64,000 nt of DNA from the NCBI RefSeq assembly GCF_001263205.1, contig NZ_CP012333.1:6004501-6068500 (forward strand), read 5' to 3'. A program made the position numbers and the translations under genes. The notes beneath the pieces were generated by a model. It saw only the letters and a program-made list of their open reading frames with translations, had not been told where the DNA came from and did no database searches. The DNA is from Labilithrix luteola. Lineage in GTDB: Bacteria; Myxococcota_A; Polyangia; Polyangiales; Polyangiaceae. Positions 35,686 to 45,187 of the stretch are shown piece after piece (position 1 is the first letter of the stretch; every line of letters begins with the position of its first letter).

Positions 35686-36750
35686 TCAGCGCGGGTCGCC
35701 CTCGGGGTGACCGCACGAATACGACGGCGGCGGCCGGAATTTGCCCGGCGTCATCGTAAACGTCGCGCCCATCTCCGTCGTCTCGTCACCGTAGTGGCCA
35801 ACGACGTGGAGCTCGCCGGTATAGGTGCCCGGTGAGGTCTCCGTCATCGTGAACGATGTCGCCGGGCCATGAATCGGCTCGACCCAGGACCAACTCTTCG
35901 CGTCGGGAGCGGTCGTGAGCCACGAGACCTGGACGATGCCCGAAGGCTGGTTGTTCTGAATGACGCCGCGGATATCCAGCGCTTCGAGATCGTCACCCTC
36001 GGTTCGACGCGCCACGAGCATGAAGGACCGCCCGTCGACGCCGGGCTCGTAGACGGCATAGCCGCCATTGCCCGGGACCGTCCACGACGTTGCGACGCCG
36101 CCGAGATCGAGCGAGACGGTGGCCGTGCCCAGGCCGGAGGCCGCCGGTGGATAGGTGTTTACGTCCTGCATCAGTCCGAACGTGCCGAGGCCGATCGTCT
36201 CGAGCGAGAGAACGTCGTCCTTGAGGCAGCCCTCGTGCTCACCCCATTCCTTTTCAACGGGAAGCCAACGCGCAAGGACGGGGCCGCGCGCTTTCGTCGT
36301 GTCACGCGTGAGGCCGATCTTGGCAGGCAGTTCGAGCGCAATGTCGTCCGGTGTGAAGCGGAAAACGGGGCCGCTCAGTTCGTGGTCGAACCACGGGGCT
36401 GCCGGTGCCGCGACGACGGCAATCCCCACCGGCGAGCCTGCTTCGAGTGCGCCTTCCGGCACTTCGAGGGTGGCGCCGCAAAGGCTGAGTGTCGCCCCAC
36501 CATCGCCGACGGTCGTCTTGACCTCGTCTCCGGGACCACACGGAACGAACGCGTCGGCTGCGTCGCTCGCATCACCCGCATCGGCGAGTGGCTCTGCCGA
36601 CCCGCTGTCGAGGACCTCCGCACCGGCATCGACGTCGTTGACCGCCTTGACGGTCGCCTCATCGTCGCCGCACGCGACGACCAGGAGAGCGGAGCATGCG
36701 AGCCCACCCAGTGCCCACTGCAATACCCGCCCCAAATAGAGATCTCTCAT
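35686..36750 (-). CDS. Lipoprotein with ZU5-like domain
   Basis: 354 residues, lipobox at Cys27 (VVAC) followed by an Asp/Ala/Ser-rich linker (DAGDASDAADAF). Residues about 80-150 (GGATLSLCGATLEVPEGALE, then VGIAVVAAPAAPW and SGPVFRFTPDDIALELPAKI) resemble a ZU5-type beta-sandwich. The C-terminal half is unassigned beta-rich sequence. No catalytic motif was seen. Probably a surface structural or binding protein. It stands alone between the modular lipoprotein and the NTF2-like gene. Confidence 0.62.
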   Translation of the reverse strand: MRDLYLGRVLQWALGGLACSALLVVACGDDEATVKAVNDVDAGAEVLDSGSAEPLADAGDASDAADAFVPCGPGDEVKTTVGDGGATLSLCGATLEVPEGALEAGSPVGIAVVAAPAAPWFDHELSGPVFRFTPDDIALELPAKIGLTRDTTKARGPVLARWLPVEKEWGEHEGCLKDDVLSLETIGLGTFGLMQDVNTYPPAASGLGTATVSLDLGGVATSWTVPGNGGYAVYEPGVDGRSFMLVARRTEGDDLEALDIRGVIQNNQPSGIVQVSWLTTAPDAKSWSWVEPIHGPATSFTMTETSPGTYTGELHVVGHYGDETTEMGATFTMTPGKFRPPPSYSCGHPEGDPR

Positions 36751-36976
36751 TCACCACCGTCCGACAAAAAGTTAGGTGAAGGCAGAGCGCCTTCGCCATG
36801 GATGGTGGGAGATCGGCGATTGCTCAAAAAATCTGTCTCGCTCCGGTCGTTCTCGGCGCGGACGATGTAGGACGTTGCGAATCTCCTCGATCCGCCCGAC
36901 GGTTGAGCCTGCCTGCGCCGTCGCTAAAAAAAGCGAACGCTACGTAAGATCTCCGGCCGCCGACACCTGGACGTGC

Positions 36977-37351
36977 ATGACCCGTTCGACCGCTCCTCTG
37001 GATACGGACCGCCGTTTCTTCGATGCGCTCCTTGCCGCCGACGTGCGCGCGCTCGAGGTGCTCCTGACCGACGACTTCGTCCTCGTCGACGTGATGCGCG
37101 GAGGCGAGGTCCCACGCGCAGCACTCCTCGATGCACTCCGCTCCGGCACGTTTCACTTCGACGCCATCGAGCTCGTCGAGTCGCGCGCGCGAACGTACAG
37201 CGATGCAGCCATCGTCGTCGGTCGCACGAACATGCGCGGCCGCGCGGGCGATAGCGCGTGGTCCGTCGCGAGCCGCTACACGCACGTCTTCGTCGTCATC
37301 GACGGAGCCTGGCACCTCGCTTCTGCGCAAGGCACGTCGATCGTCGACTAG
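36977..37351 (+). CDS. NTF2-like (SnoaL/DUF4440-type) protein
   Basis: 124 residues. The pattern DRRFFDALLAADVRALEVLL, then DDFVLVDVMRGGEV, SDAAIVVGRTNMRGR and RYTHVFVVIDGAWHLASAQG fits the cone-shaped NTF2-like fold of DUF4440/SnoaL proteins. Members include isomerases, hydrolases and ligand-binding proteins, so no reaction can be named. The ATG at 36977 was chosen because upstream in-frame sequence is Arg-rich and non-conserved. A dispersed hairpin repeat follows the stop. Confidence 0.78.
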   Translation: MTRSTAPLDTDRRFFDALLAADVRALEVLLTDDFVLVDVMRGGEVPRAALLDALRSGTFHFDAIELVESRARTYSDAAIVVGRTNMRGRAGDSAWSVASRYTHVFVVIDGAWHLASAQGTSIVD

Positions 37352-37354
37352 TCT

Positions 37355-37485
37355 GGCGACCACTTGCATGGACCGTGAATTTCGGGGCCCACGATGGGCG
37401 AGGGCCCCGAAATCCACGGTCCTTTGCACAAGTCTGTCGCGATCTCCGTTTGACTTTTCAATCAGCGCAACCGAGTTGCGCTGTA
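37355..37485 (-). repeat. Double-hairpin dispersed repeat, copy 3 (inverted)
   Basis: 131 bp in reverse orientation between two convergent genes. The central stem pairs 37370-37390 with 37402-37422, 21 bp with a single mismatch and an 11-nt loop. The small palindrome (CAGCGCAACtcgGTTGCGCTG when read on the minus strand) is at the right end. Confidence 0.88.
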
Positions 37486-37501
37486 ACGCAATCTCGAAGC
37501 T

Positions 37502-37939
37502 TCAGAGAGCGGCCAGAAATCCGGTGAACAAGACGACGAAGCCGCCGATCTCGCCGAGCATCAGGAGCGCCATGAAGCTGAGCATTGCGCCGGCCGGGAG
37601 CGTACGGCGTCCGAGGCGGTGCGGCCGCTGGAGTTGATTGTCCGTGTCGCGAAGCGCGCCATGCACGATGTATCCGAGCACCGCGGCGGCGAAGAAGAAG
37701 ATGGCGACGCCCGAGGCTGCGAGGTTGACCCCGTTCGTCCAGGCGCTCCGCTTGCTGAGCTCGCCGAGCAGCATGCACGCGAACGCATAGAGGAGGGAAG
37801 CGCGGTGCGCGGTATCTACGTAGAAGGGCGCTTTTGCGTCGGCGCTCCGCGCGATGCACGCGTACTTCCACGCGCCTGTGAGGAGCCCGACGAGGAAGAA
37901 GGCGCCCGCGCCGACGAGGCAGAAGTCGGACGCGGTCAT
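37502..37939 (-). CDS. Four-helix integral membrane protein
   Basis: 145 residues with four hydrophobic helices: CLVGAGAFFLVGLLTGAWKY, ASLLYAFACMLLGEL, ASGVAIFFFAAAVLGYIVHG and MLSFMALLMLGEIGGFVVLF. The topology and HRASLLYAF motif resemble small uncharacterised inner-membrane proteins. It is divergent from an AraC regulator across 38 bp, so that regulator probably controls it. The start is the Met before the first helix; upstream in-frame sequence overlaps the regulator. Confidence 0.72.
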   Translation of the reverse strand: MTASDFCLVGAGAFFLVGLLTGAWKYACIARSADAKAPFYVDTAHRASLLYAFACMLLGELSKRSAWTNGVNLAASGVAIFFFAAAVLGYIVHGALRDTDNQLQRPHRLGRRTLPAGAMLSFMALLMLGEIGGFVVLFTGFLAAL

Positions 37940-37977
37940 GGCCGCTCCTGAAGACTGTCGACTATCATTGGTGCAGC

Positions 37978-38742
37978 ATGCGCCCGAGCGACGACGCACG
38001 CTTTCAAGAATCGACTGAAGCAGGGATCCGTCTGATTGTCGGCGATCAACGGCTGGCGCTTGCTGGACGTTCCCCCGAGGTCCGTCGTCACCGTCACGCC
38101 GCACCGGCGGTGATCGTCGGCGTGGACCACCCGCTCAGGCTGATCGCGGACCGTGGCCGGGTTCATGAGACTCGTGCCTCTTTGATTGCCCCTGGCTTCG
38201 CGCACGCGGTCGATTCGCGCGGCGGGCGGATCGCGGTCTTCCTCCTGCCGGCGTACGCGCTCACGGGGCATTGGGCAGAGGTTCGCGGCCTCTCGGCGAC
38301 GGGCTCCTGGGTCGAGCTTGCCGAGGCCGTCGCTCACCAGCAGCTCGACGGCTTCGATCCGGTCGATCGCCTCCTCGCACACGAGCAGGTTGGCACGCGC
38401 CCCGTCGACGAGCGCTTGCAGCTCGCGATCGGCGCGCTTGCCGGAGCCCTGGACGAGAACGTGTCGATGGCGGAGATCGCCTCTGTCGCACGGCTCTCGC
38501 CGTCACGCTTGATGGCTCTTGCGCGAGAGCAACTCGGAACCTCGCTTCGACCTTATCGCCGCTGGCTCCGCGCGTTCGAAGTCGCGCGTGCGTATGCCAG
38601 CGGGGCGTCGCTCACCGAAGCGGCCCTCGCCGCGGGATTCGCCTCGTCCGCCCACCTGTCGATCGCTGCGCGCGAGCAGTTCGGCATCCGGCCATCCGAC
38701 GTTCTTGCGCCGCAGCATCGCGCGCTCATTCGGACGCTCTGA
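37978..38742 (+). CDS. AraC-family transcriptional regulator
   Basis: 254 residues. An N-terminal cupin-like region (about 25-120: RRHRHAAPAVIVGVDHPLRL, APGFAHAVDS) precedes a C-terminal double helix-turn-helix (about 165-250: VSMAEIASVARLSPSRLMAL, LRPYRRWLRAFEVARAYASG, EAALAAGFASSAHLSIAARE). The C-terminal FASSAHLS-x-AAREQFGIRP element is diagnostic of AraC/XylS proteins. The adjacent divergent membrane-protein gene is the likely target. It is convergent with the giant kinase gene. Confidence 0.88.
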   Translation: MRPSDDARFQESTEAGIRLIVGDQRLALAGRSPEVRRHRHAAPAVIVGVDHPLRLIADRGRVHETRASLIAPGFAHAVDSRGGRIAVFLLPAYALTGHWAEVRGLSATGSWVELAEAVAHQQLDGFDPVDRLLAHEQVGTRPVDERLQLAIGALAGALDENVSMAEIASVARLSPSRLMALAREQLGTSLRPYRRWLRAFEVARAYASGASLTEAALAAGFASSAHLSIAAREQFGIRPSDVLAPQHRALIRTL

Positions 38743-38755
38743 GCCGATGGGCACT

Positions 38756-41700
38756 TCATTGCGGTGGGAGCGCCACGATGAAGCTCGCACCGTGCCCCGG
38801 CTCGCTCTCCACGCGCACGCTACCCCGGTGGGAAAGAACGACCTCGCGAACGATGTAGAGGCCTAGACCGAGGCCGCCGTAGTTCCGCGCCGAGCACGCG
38901 CGTTCGAAGCGCGCGCCGATCCGCGTTTGATCTTCCTTGGCGATGCCGATGCCATGGTCGCGCACGACGAGCTGTGCTTCGCCGCCTCCTTCGGTGGTCT
39001 CGACCTCGATGTCGATCGGCTTTCCTGCGCCGAACTTCATCGCGTTGGTGACCAGGTTTCCGACGAGCTGTTCGAGCATCGCGCGGTCCCACGATCCCTG
39101 AACGGGGTGATCGGCACGAAGGTGGACTTCGCATCCAAGACTTTTGCACATCGGCGCGTAGCCCTCGAGCATGTCGCGGACGAGCCGTGACAAGTCGAGC
39201 TCCTCCCGCTGCGGGCGGAACGTGCCCGCGCCGATCCTCGACACGTCGAGCAGGTTCCTCGAAAGGCGTTCGAGACTCTCGATGCTGTCGAGCGATCGTT
39301 CGGCGGCCGCCAGCACGGCATCGCGTTTCGGCAATGCTTCTTTGGGAATGCTTTCCACGAGGCGTTTCAGAATCTGATTCTGTATTTTGATCGGCGTGAG
39401 CGGCGTTCGGAGCTCGTGCGACGCGACCATGAGGAATTCCTCGCGAAGCTGGACCGCTCGCTGCGTCTGTTGGAAGAGGTGAGCATTCTCGATGGCGATG
39501 GCCGCTCGGTCGGCGATTTCACGAATCAGCGAGAGATGCGCAGGGCCATAGCGATGCTCCGGTGACGCCGAACCGAGCGTGATGGCGCCGAGCATTCGAC
39601 CTCTCAGGACGAGAGGGACCGCGACGAGCGAGCGCGTCCCGAGACCGACGATGAGCTTCGCATGCTCGTCGTTCGTGCAGCGGGTGCGGAGGATCTCGTC
39701 GGTGAGCTCGGGCAGCAGCAGGACCTCTCCCGTCCGCATGACTTCGGCCGCGGGCGCTGTCGATTCGAGCTTGCACGGGTACTTTCGACACAGCTCCTCG
39801 AGCAGGACGTGCTTCGCTGGATCGGTGTGTTCTCCCACGAGTCGTCGGACTCGGTCGCCTTCCTTGACGTCGATGACGCACCAGTCCGCAAGCTCGCTCA
39901 CGATGAGACGTGCGAGTCGCCTCATGACCTCCTCGTAGTCCAGTGACTCGGTGAGCAGCTTGCTCGCCTTCGCCAGAAACGCCGCGCGCTGCTCCGCGTC
40001 CTCGGCGAGCGTCCGAGCCGCCCGCTCCCGCTCGAGCAGCATGGCATTCTGCAAGGCGATCGCCGCTTGCGCGGCGAGAAGCTCCAAGAGCTCCACCCGA
40101 TCCGAGGAGAACACCCCCGCCGCCCGGTCATTCTCGATGTAGAGAACGCCCGTGAGCTCTCCACCGTGGAGGATCGGTAGACCCGAGACGGAACGCGGTC
40201 GCGCGGCTCGTACGTAGGGGGCGTTGGTGAACATGCCTTCACGCGCGGCGTCTCGGAGGACGACCGGCGTATGCGTGCGCCACACGTATTGCACGAGGAC
40301 GACGGGCAGCTTGGTCGACTCCTCGAGCGGCTCGTCGAAGAGCATCGGCGCCTCGCCACCGGCCGTGATCGACGCGACGATCCTCGCGTTGCCGTCCCTG
40401 GACAGCACCACGACGCCCCGCTGCGCACCAGCGCTCTCGAGAACGACGCGCAGCAGACGATCCAAGAGCCTGTCGAGCACGATCTCCCCCGAGATCGCCT
40501 GGCAAGCCTTGAGCACCGAAGCCAAATCGAGGGCGCTGCTGGTCGTACGGCTGGACGCTCGTGGCGCGACCACCTCAGGATGGGAAGACTCGAGCGCAAG
40601 ATGCTTGTGGCGAGCTCCCCACGCGCGGAAGCCGAGCACGGCTTGGCGCTGATAGTGGCGAGCGAACTCGGGTTTGCCCTGCGCCATCCAGAAACGCCCT
40701 GCGAGCTCGTTGCCAATCGCGCGGTTCTGAACGAAGCCGCCGGCCTCTGCTGCACTGATCGCTCGATCGTAGAGCGTCATTGCACGTCCGGCGTCGCCGT
40801 CGAGACGAGCCAGCTCGGCGTCGATCAAGAGCACCTGGTGCAGGAAGTTCGCCGGGCAATGCTCCGCCCAGATCCGCATGCTTTGCTGGTTTTTCTCCAT
40901 CGACGCGCGCATCACGCTGCGCTCGGCTGCGTCAGCTCCGTTCGAAATGTCGGCAAGAACGAGCGAGTGAAGGAAGCGATGCTCGGCCTCCGTGAGCACG
41001 CCTTTGAGGACGCCGAGAAGCGGGGCTGCGGCCTCGAGGCTCCGAAGAGCGCCGGTGGAATCTCCGTGGAGATACAGCGCGAGAGCTTTTGCCGTCTCGT
41101 AGAAGCAAATCGCCGACAGGCTGTGGTTGTCGCGGCACGTACCAAGGTAGTCCGCCTCGGTGAGCTCTTCGATATCGAACGATCGCGCGTCGCCTGTCGC
41201 GCCCACGAGATTGCTCATCACCAGCAGCGCGCCGAGCAGGCTGTCGGTCGCGACGTTCTGCTCGTTCTTTCGCGTGAAGGAGAGATATTCCCGCACGTCG
41301 GAGAGGAGCTGGCCGAGCTCCTCTCCGCGATGGAATCGATTGGCCGTCCTCCCGTAGAAGAGGATGTAGCCGACGAACTGGAGCTCGCCCGATGCCATAC
41401 CCGCGCGTCGACCTCGCTCGTCGAAGACGTCGGCAGCCACGACGTGCTCGACCCAGTGATTGAGGAACATGCTCAAAATGAGGCAGACTTTGCATTCGAG
41501 GCTTTCGTCGCCGTACTTGCCGGCGAGATCGAGGCCGAGCAATCCGAACTCGTATCCCATCTCGTAGCGCCCGAGATTTGCCGCCAACGTGTTGCCGAAG
41601 CTCGCATATCCTTTCGCGGATTCGGGCGCGTTGCCGAACTGCATGGACAAGTTGGTCATCCGCGCGAGCACCCAGCAGTAGAGCCGGTAGTGGTTCGCGA

Positions 41701-44455
41701 AATAGATCGCGGTGTGGACGGTCATCAGGACCTTCATCGCCACCACGATCCGCGGGTCGCCCATCGAGGGTAGGTCGATGAGCGATCGCACGCTCCTTCC
41801 CTCGAGCCTTCGGTCGACTTCCTCGAGCTCTGCGTCGAGGGCGCTCTGCAGCGCTTCCTCTGTCGGAAACTGAATCCCCAAGACCGCGAGTGCCTTTGCG
41901 GCGGAATCCATCGCTTCTTCGTTCTCGCCGAGCACGGTCTGGTGCGTGACGAGCTGCGCGTAGGCCTCCGCGCGATCGAGGTCCCGCGCGTGCGCCAAGA
42001 TCGTTTCCAGCATCTCGCGTGAGCGGCGATGGTTTCCGTTCAAATATTCGAGCTCGGCACGTTCATTGTGGAGTGCGAGCGTCAGCGCGTACTGGTCGGT
42101 CCAGTCGCCGCCGAACACGTCCATACCATTCTTGGCGAAACGAAGCGCCGCGCCGTACGCGGTTGCCCGCCTTGCTTTCCGTGCCGCTTCGAGATTCAAG
42201 CGGGCGATCTCGAGTCTCTCGTCGAGACGCTGCACGAGAGCGCGCCCTGCGTTCAAATGGTCGACGATCTCGAAGAGCATTTCCGGACGATTCGGAGCGA
42301 GCGACTGAGCGAGGAGCAAGCGCCCGATTCTCAGGTGAAGCCCCGGCCTCTTCGCGGCGTCGATCATCGAGTACGAGGCCTGTTGCACACGGTCGTGCAA
42401 GAATCGGTATTGAGCGAAGACAGGGGGCCCGGCGACATCCTGATGATCGGGCATCGAAAGCGCAGACACGGGAAAGATGAGTCCCTCGCGGACGGCTGGC
42501 AGTAAGTCTGCGTCGGTCTCGGCCGTCGACCGCTGGTGGATGAGCCCGAGCGTGACGAGGTCGAAGCGATTCCCCAAACACGCCGCGAGCTCGAGTGCGT
42601 CGACAGTCCTTCGCGGAAGACTTCGGAGCCTGCCCAGCATCAACTCCGCGACGTTGTCGGTGATGTTCGCCTGCTCGATGCTGGCCATTTCCCAGCGCCA
42701 TCGGGGCAACTCGCCATGCGCCCCCCCGCGAAAGGCCAGGAGCCCTTCCTGATGCAACATGTCGAGAAATTGGCCGACGAAAAACGGATTGCCCGCAGTC
42801 TTGTGCTCGACGAGCGAAGCAAGAGGCATGGCGGTGTTGGCGTCGCAGTGCAGCGTGTCGCCGATCAGCTCGGCAAGGTGCTCGACCTGCAGCGGAGCCA
42901 GGGAAACCTCCCGCAACGGAGCTCCGCGCTTTCGCAGGTCGTTGCGTGTCGCGAGAAGCGGGTGTCCCGCGCCGACCTCGTTGTCGCGATACGATCCGAC
43001 CAGCAGGAGGTGCTGCGTGTCGTCGTCGTTCACCAGGACTTCGAGTAGCTTGAGTGTCGCGCCGTCCGCCCACTGGAGATCGTCGAGGAAGACGACGAGC
43101 GGGTGTTCGGGACGGTAAAAGACACGAAGGAAGCTCTTGAACGTCAGGTGGAAGCGATTCTGCGCTTCGGGAGGTGACAGCTCGGCGACTCGACGCTGAG
43201 GCCCGATGATGAGCTCGATTTCGGGAATCACGTCGGCGACGACGCCTCCGTTCGGCCCCAAGGCCTCGGCGAGCCGTTCGCGCCAGCCTTTCAGACTCGA
43301 CTCACTCTCTCCCAAGAGCTGTCTCACGAGCTCCTGGAGCCCTTGAGCGAGGGCGCTGTAGGGGATGTTCTTTCGAAGCTGGTCGAACTTGCCGGACACG
43401 AAGAGGCCTCGCCCGGCAGTGAGCGGCTTGAACAGCTCCTGCACGAGGCGTGTCTTGCCGATGCCCGAGTAGCCGGCGACGAGAACGAGCTCACGCCCGC
43501 CGCTGCGCGCGACCTCGAACGCGTCCAAGAGTTGTGTCAGCTCGCGTTCGCGCCCGTAGAGCTTCTGCGAAATGCGGAGCTGGCGAGGAACGTCGTGCAT
43601 CCCCAACGGAAACGGCTCCACGCGGTCGTGCGCGTGAAGATCGTCGAGGCATCGCTCCAGATCGGCCTTGATGCCCCACGCGCTTTGGTAACGTTCCTCC
43701 GGCGCCTTGGCGAGAAGCTTGGCCACGATGGCGCCGACCGGCGCCGGGATGCGAGGGTCGAGCTCATCGAGACGTGCCGGAATGCGCGTCAGGTGCTGGT
43801 GAACGAGCGACAGCGCGTCTTCACCGACGAACGGCACCTTTCCCGTAAGAAGCTCGTAAAGCGTGACACCGAACGAGTAGTAATCGGTTCTGCAGTCGAT
43901 GAGCCGGTTCATTCGGCCGGTCTGCTCGGGGGAGACGTACGCGAGCGTCCCCTCGATGACGTCCGGACTGACCATGCGTGCCCGCTCGCGGGTCAATATC
44001 GAGGCGATATCGAAGTCGATGATCTGCAGGCGGCGGGTCCTCGGGACGAGGACGATGTTCGACGGATGGATGTCCTTGTGGATGACGTCGGCAGCGTGGA
44101 TTTCGCAGATGCCGTCCGCGATCGCGACCGCGAGCTCGAGCAGCTCGCAAAGCTGAAAGCGGAGGCTCGGCATCAACTGGCTCAACGTGATCGCCCCGAT
44201 GTCTTCGAACGCGATGACCGGTCGATGCTGGACGACGTCGAACTGAAAGGCTCGCACGACGTGCTCGCGCTCGAGGCGGCTCGTGATTTCGTACTCGCGC
44301 CTGTAGCGAGCAAATTCCTCCGAGCGCGGCTCTTCTGACTTGAGGACCTTCAGGATCGTCGGCCGGTCCGTATGAAGTTGCCGCGCTCGATAAACGACCG
44401 TCCGCTGACTCTCATAGACCTTTTCGCCGAGCTCGAATCCCGGAATGGGCGCCAT
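38756..44455 (-). CDS. Trifunctional Ser/Thr kinase - AAA-type ATPase - GAF - histidine kinase
   Basis: 1,899 residues. A protein kinase-like domain (1-275) has ILK Lys36, HKDIHPSN with Asp128 and a DFD in place of DFG (147-149). An ATPase of the PknK/MalT type follows, with Walker A GYSGIGKT (329-336) and Walker B LVVFLDDLQWAD. Then come a long helical TPR-like region (about 650-1280), two GAF regions (about 1310-1660), and a histidine kinase with FLMVASHELRTPLTP (His1680), N, G1 (DHGIGI) and G2 (GLGLGLYIV) boxes. This architecture is known from myxobacteria and cyanobacteria as a cytoplasmic sensor hub. The start chosen excludes in-frame repeat sequence upstream. The response regulator encoded divergently is its likely partner. 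Confidence 0.88.
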   Translation of the reverse strand: MAPIPGFELGEKVYESQRTVVYRARQLHTDRPTILKVLKSEEPRSEEFARYRREYEITSRLEREHVVRAFQFDVVQHRPVIAFEDIGAITLSQLMPSLRFQLCELLELAVAIADGICEIHAADVIHKDIHPSNIVLVPRTRRLQIIDFDIASILTRERARMVSPDVIEGTLAYVSPEQTGRMNRLIDCRTDYYSFGVTLYELLTGKVPFVGEDALSLVHQHLTRIPARLDELDPRIPAPVGAIVAKLLAKAPEERYQSAWGIKADLERCLDDLHAHDRVEPFPLGMHDVPRQLRISQKLYGRERELTQLLDAFEVARSGGRELVLVAGYSGIGKTRLVQELFKPLTAGRGLFVSGKFDQLRKNIPYSALAQGLQELVRQLLGESESSLKGWRERLAEALGPNGGVVADVIPEIELIIGPQRRVAELSPPEAQNRFHLTFKSFLRVFYRPEHPLVVFLDDLQWADGATLKLLEVLVNDDDTQHLLLVGSYRDNEVGAGHPLLATRNDLRKRGAPLREVSLAPLQVEHLAELIGDTLHCDANTAMPLASLVEHKTAGNPFFVGQFLDMLHQEGLLAFRGGAHGELPRWRWEMASIEQANITDNVAELMLGRLRSLPRRTVDALELAACLGNRFDLVTLGLIHQRSTAETDADLLPAVREGLIFPVSALSMPDHQDVAGPPVFAQYRFLHDRVQQASYSMIDAAKRPGLHLRIGRLLLAQSLAPNRPEMLFEIVDHLNAGRALVQRLDERLEIARLNLEAARKARRATAYGAALRFAKNGMDVFGGDWTDQYALTLALHNERAELEYLNGNHRRSREMLETILAHARDLDRAEAYAQLVTHQTVLGENEEAMDSAAKALAVLGIQFPTEEALQSALDAELEEVDRRLEGRSVRSLIDLPSMGDPRIVVAMKVLMTVHTAIYFANHYRLYCWVLARMTNLSMQFGNAPESAKGYASFGNTLAANLGRYEMGYEFGLLGLDLAGKYGDESLECKVCLILSMFLNHWVEHVVAADVFDERGRRAGMASGELQFVGYILFYGRTANRFHRGEELGQLLSDVREYLSFTRKNEQNVATDSLLGALLVMSNLVGATGDARSFDIEELTEADYLGTCRDNHSLSAICFYETAKALALYLHGDSTGALRSLEAAAPLLGVLKGVLTEAEHRFLHSLVLADISNGADAAERSVMRASMEKNQQSMRIWAEHCPANFLHQVLLIDAELARLDGDAGRAMTLYDRAISAAEAGGFVQNRAIGNELAGRFWMAQGKPEFARHYQRQAVLGFRAWGARHKHLALESSHPEVVAPRASSRTTSSALDLASVLKACQAISGEIVLDRLLDRLLRVVLESAGAQRGVVVLSRDGNARIVASITAGGEAPMLFDEPLEESTKLPVVLVQYVWRTHTPVVLRDAAREGMFTNAPYVRAARPRSVSGLPILHGGELTGVLYIENDRAAGVFSSDRVELLELLAAQAAIALQNAMLLERERAARTLAEDAEQRAAFLAKASKLLTESLDYEEVMRRLARLIVSELADWCVIDVKEGDRVRRLVGEHTDPAKHVLLEELCRKYPCKLESTAPAAEVMRTGEVLLLPELTDEILRTRCTNDEHAKLIVGLGTRSLVAVPLVLRGRMLGAITLGSASPEHRYGPAHLSLIREIADRAAIAIENAHLFQQTQRAVQLREEFLMVASHELRTPLTPIKIQNQILKRLVESIPKEALPKRDAVLAAAERSLDSIESLERLSRNLLDVSRIGAGTFRPQREELDLSRLVRDMLEGYAPMCKSLGCEVHLRADHPVQGSWDRAMLEQLVGNLVTNAMKFGAGKPIDIEVETTEGGGEAQLVVRDHGIGIAKEDQTRIGARFERACSARNYGGLGLGLYIVREVVLSHRGSVRVESEPGHGASFIVALPPQ

Positions 44456-44476
44456 GAGGCCCGCCTTCTCCCACGC

Positions 44477-44611
44477 TACAGCGCAACTCAGTTGCGCTGA
44501 TTGAACAGTCAAACAAGTTCGCGACAGACTTGTGCAAAGGACCGTGGATTTCGGGGCCCTCGCCGTCGTGGGCCCCGAAATCCACGGTCCGTGCAAGTGG
44601 TCGCCGCAGTA
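44477..44611 (+). repeat. Double-hairpin dispersed repeat, copy 4 (best preserved)
   Basis: 135 bp. A palindrome with ten-base arms (CAGCGCAACT-C-AGTTGCGCTG) is followed by GATTGAACAGTCAAACAAG and TTCGCGACAG. Then comes a perfect 21-bp stem pairing 44539-44559 with 44570-44590 around a ten-base loop, bounded by ACTTGTGCAAA and GTGCAAGT, and finally GGTCGCCGCAGTA. It lies between the divergent kinase and response-regulator genes. No T-run follows the stem, so it is not a simple terminator. Confidence 0.92.
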
Positions 44612-44701
44612 CTTCGACGTAGACGTGGTCAGGGCAAGTTTCGTGCGACAAGACGTGCTTTCAAGCGCCGCTTGTCGTGATGGCGCGGAGGACCTGCCGG
44701 C

Positions 44702-45181
44702 ATGGCTCGTGAATTGCGTGGTGCAGCAAACGCCATGGCCGAGCAGGAGAAAGGAAGCGAGCCGTTCAAAGCCCTGATCCTCATTGCCGACGACGATCCC
44801 GATCTCGTGATGGTCATGGACGAGGCACTCGCGTACCGAGGGTACAGGACAGTCACGGCGAACAACGGACTGGAAGCGCTCGACCGCATTCGGGCGGAGG
44901 TGCCGCAGCTCGTCCTTCTCGACATGAAGATGCCAGTGATGGACGGCTGGGAGTTCGCAAAAGCGCTGCGCGAAGAACACGGGCGCAAGATTCCGATCGT
45001 CGTGATTACTGCGAAGGAAGACCTGCAGCTTCGCGCGGACGAGCTCGGCGCCGAAGGCGACCTCGGCAAGCCGTTCGACACGACGCAGCTATACGAGGTG
45101 GTCGAAGACATGCTGGGGTTAGCGAGCCCGCCCAACGGCGCAGCGCCTCGCTCCGCGTCTCCCGTCCCTCAGAGAGGCTGA
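44702..45181 (+). CDS. Single-domain response regulator
   Basis: 159 residues: a CheY-like receiver with the acidic pocket DDD (30-32), phospho-acceptor Asp74 in VLLDMKMPVMDGWEF, Thr103 and Lys123-Pro. N- and C-terminal tails of about 20 residues carry no output domain. GGAGG ten bases before the ATG supports this start; a second ATG lies 11 codons in. It is divergent from the hybrid kinase, so it is probably phosphorylated by it. It sits six bases upstream of a GH15 gene, which is an unusual pairing. Confidence 0.88.
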   Translation: MARELRGAANAMAEQEKGSEPFKALILIADDDPDLVMVMDEALAYRGYRTVTANNGLEALDRIRAEVPQLVLLDMKMPVMDGWEFAKALREEHGRKIPIVVITAKEDLQLRADELGAEGDLGKPFDTTQLYEVVEDMLGLASPPNGAAPRSASPVPQRG

Positions 45182-45187
45182 CGCGCG

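Noticed and set aside
36776..36976. Upstream extension of the NTF2-like gene
   Set aside because: The extra 67 residues are Arg/Ser-rich and unlike the family; the internal ATG at 36977 begins the conserved fold.
44539..44590. 21-bp perfect hairpin as a transcription terminator
   Set aside because: No T-run follows on either strand, it lies upstream of genes rather than after them, and the same stem recurs at unrelated loci, so it belongs to a dispersed repeat.
44456..44980. 175-residue N-terminal extension of the giant kinase
   Set aside because: It is the translation of the dispersed repeat and of sequence antisense to the response regulator; the kinase domain starts directly after the ATG at 44455.
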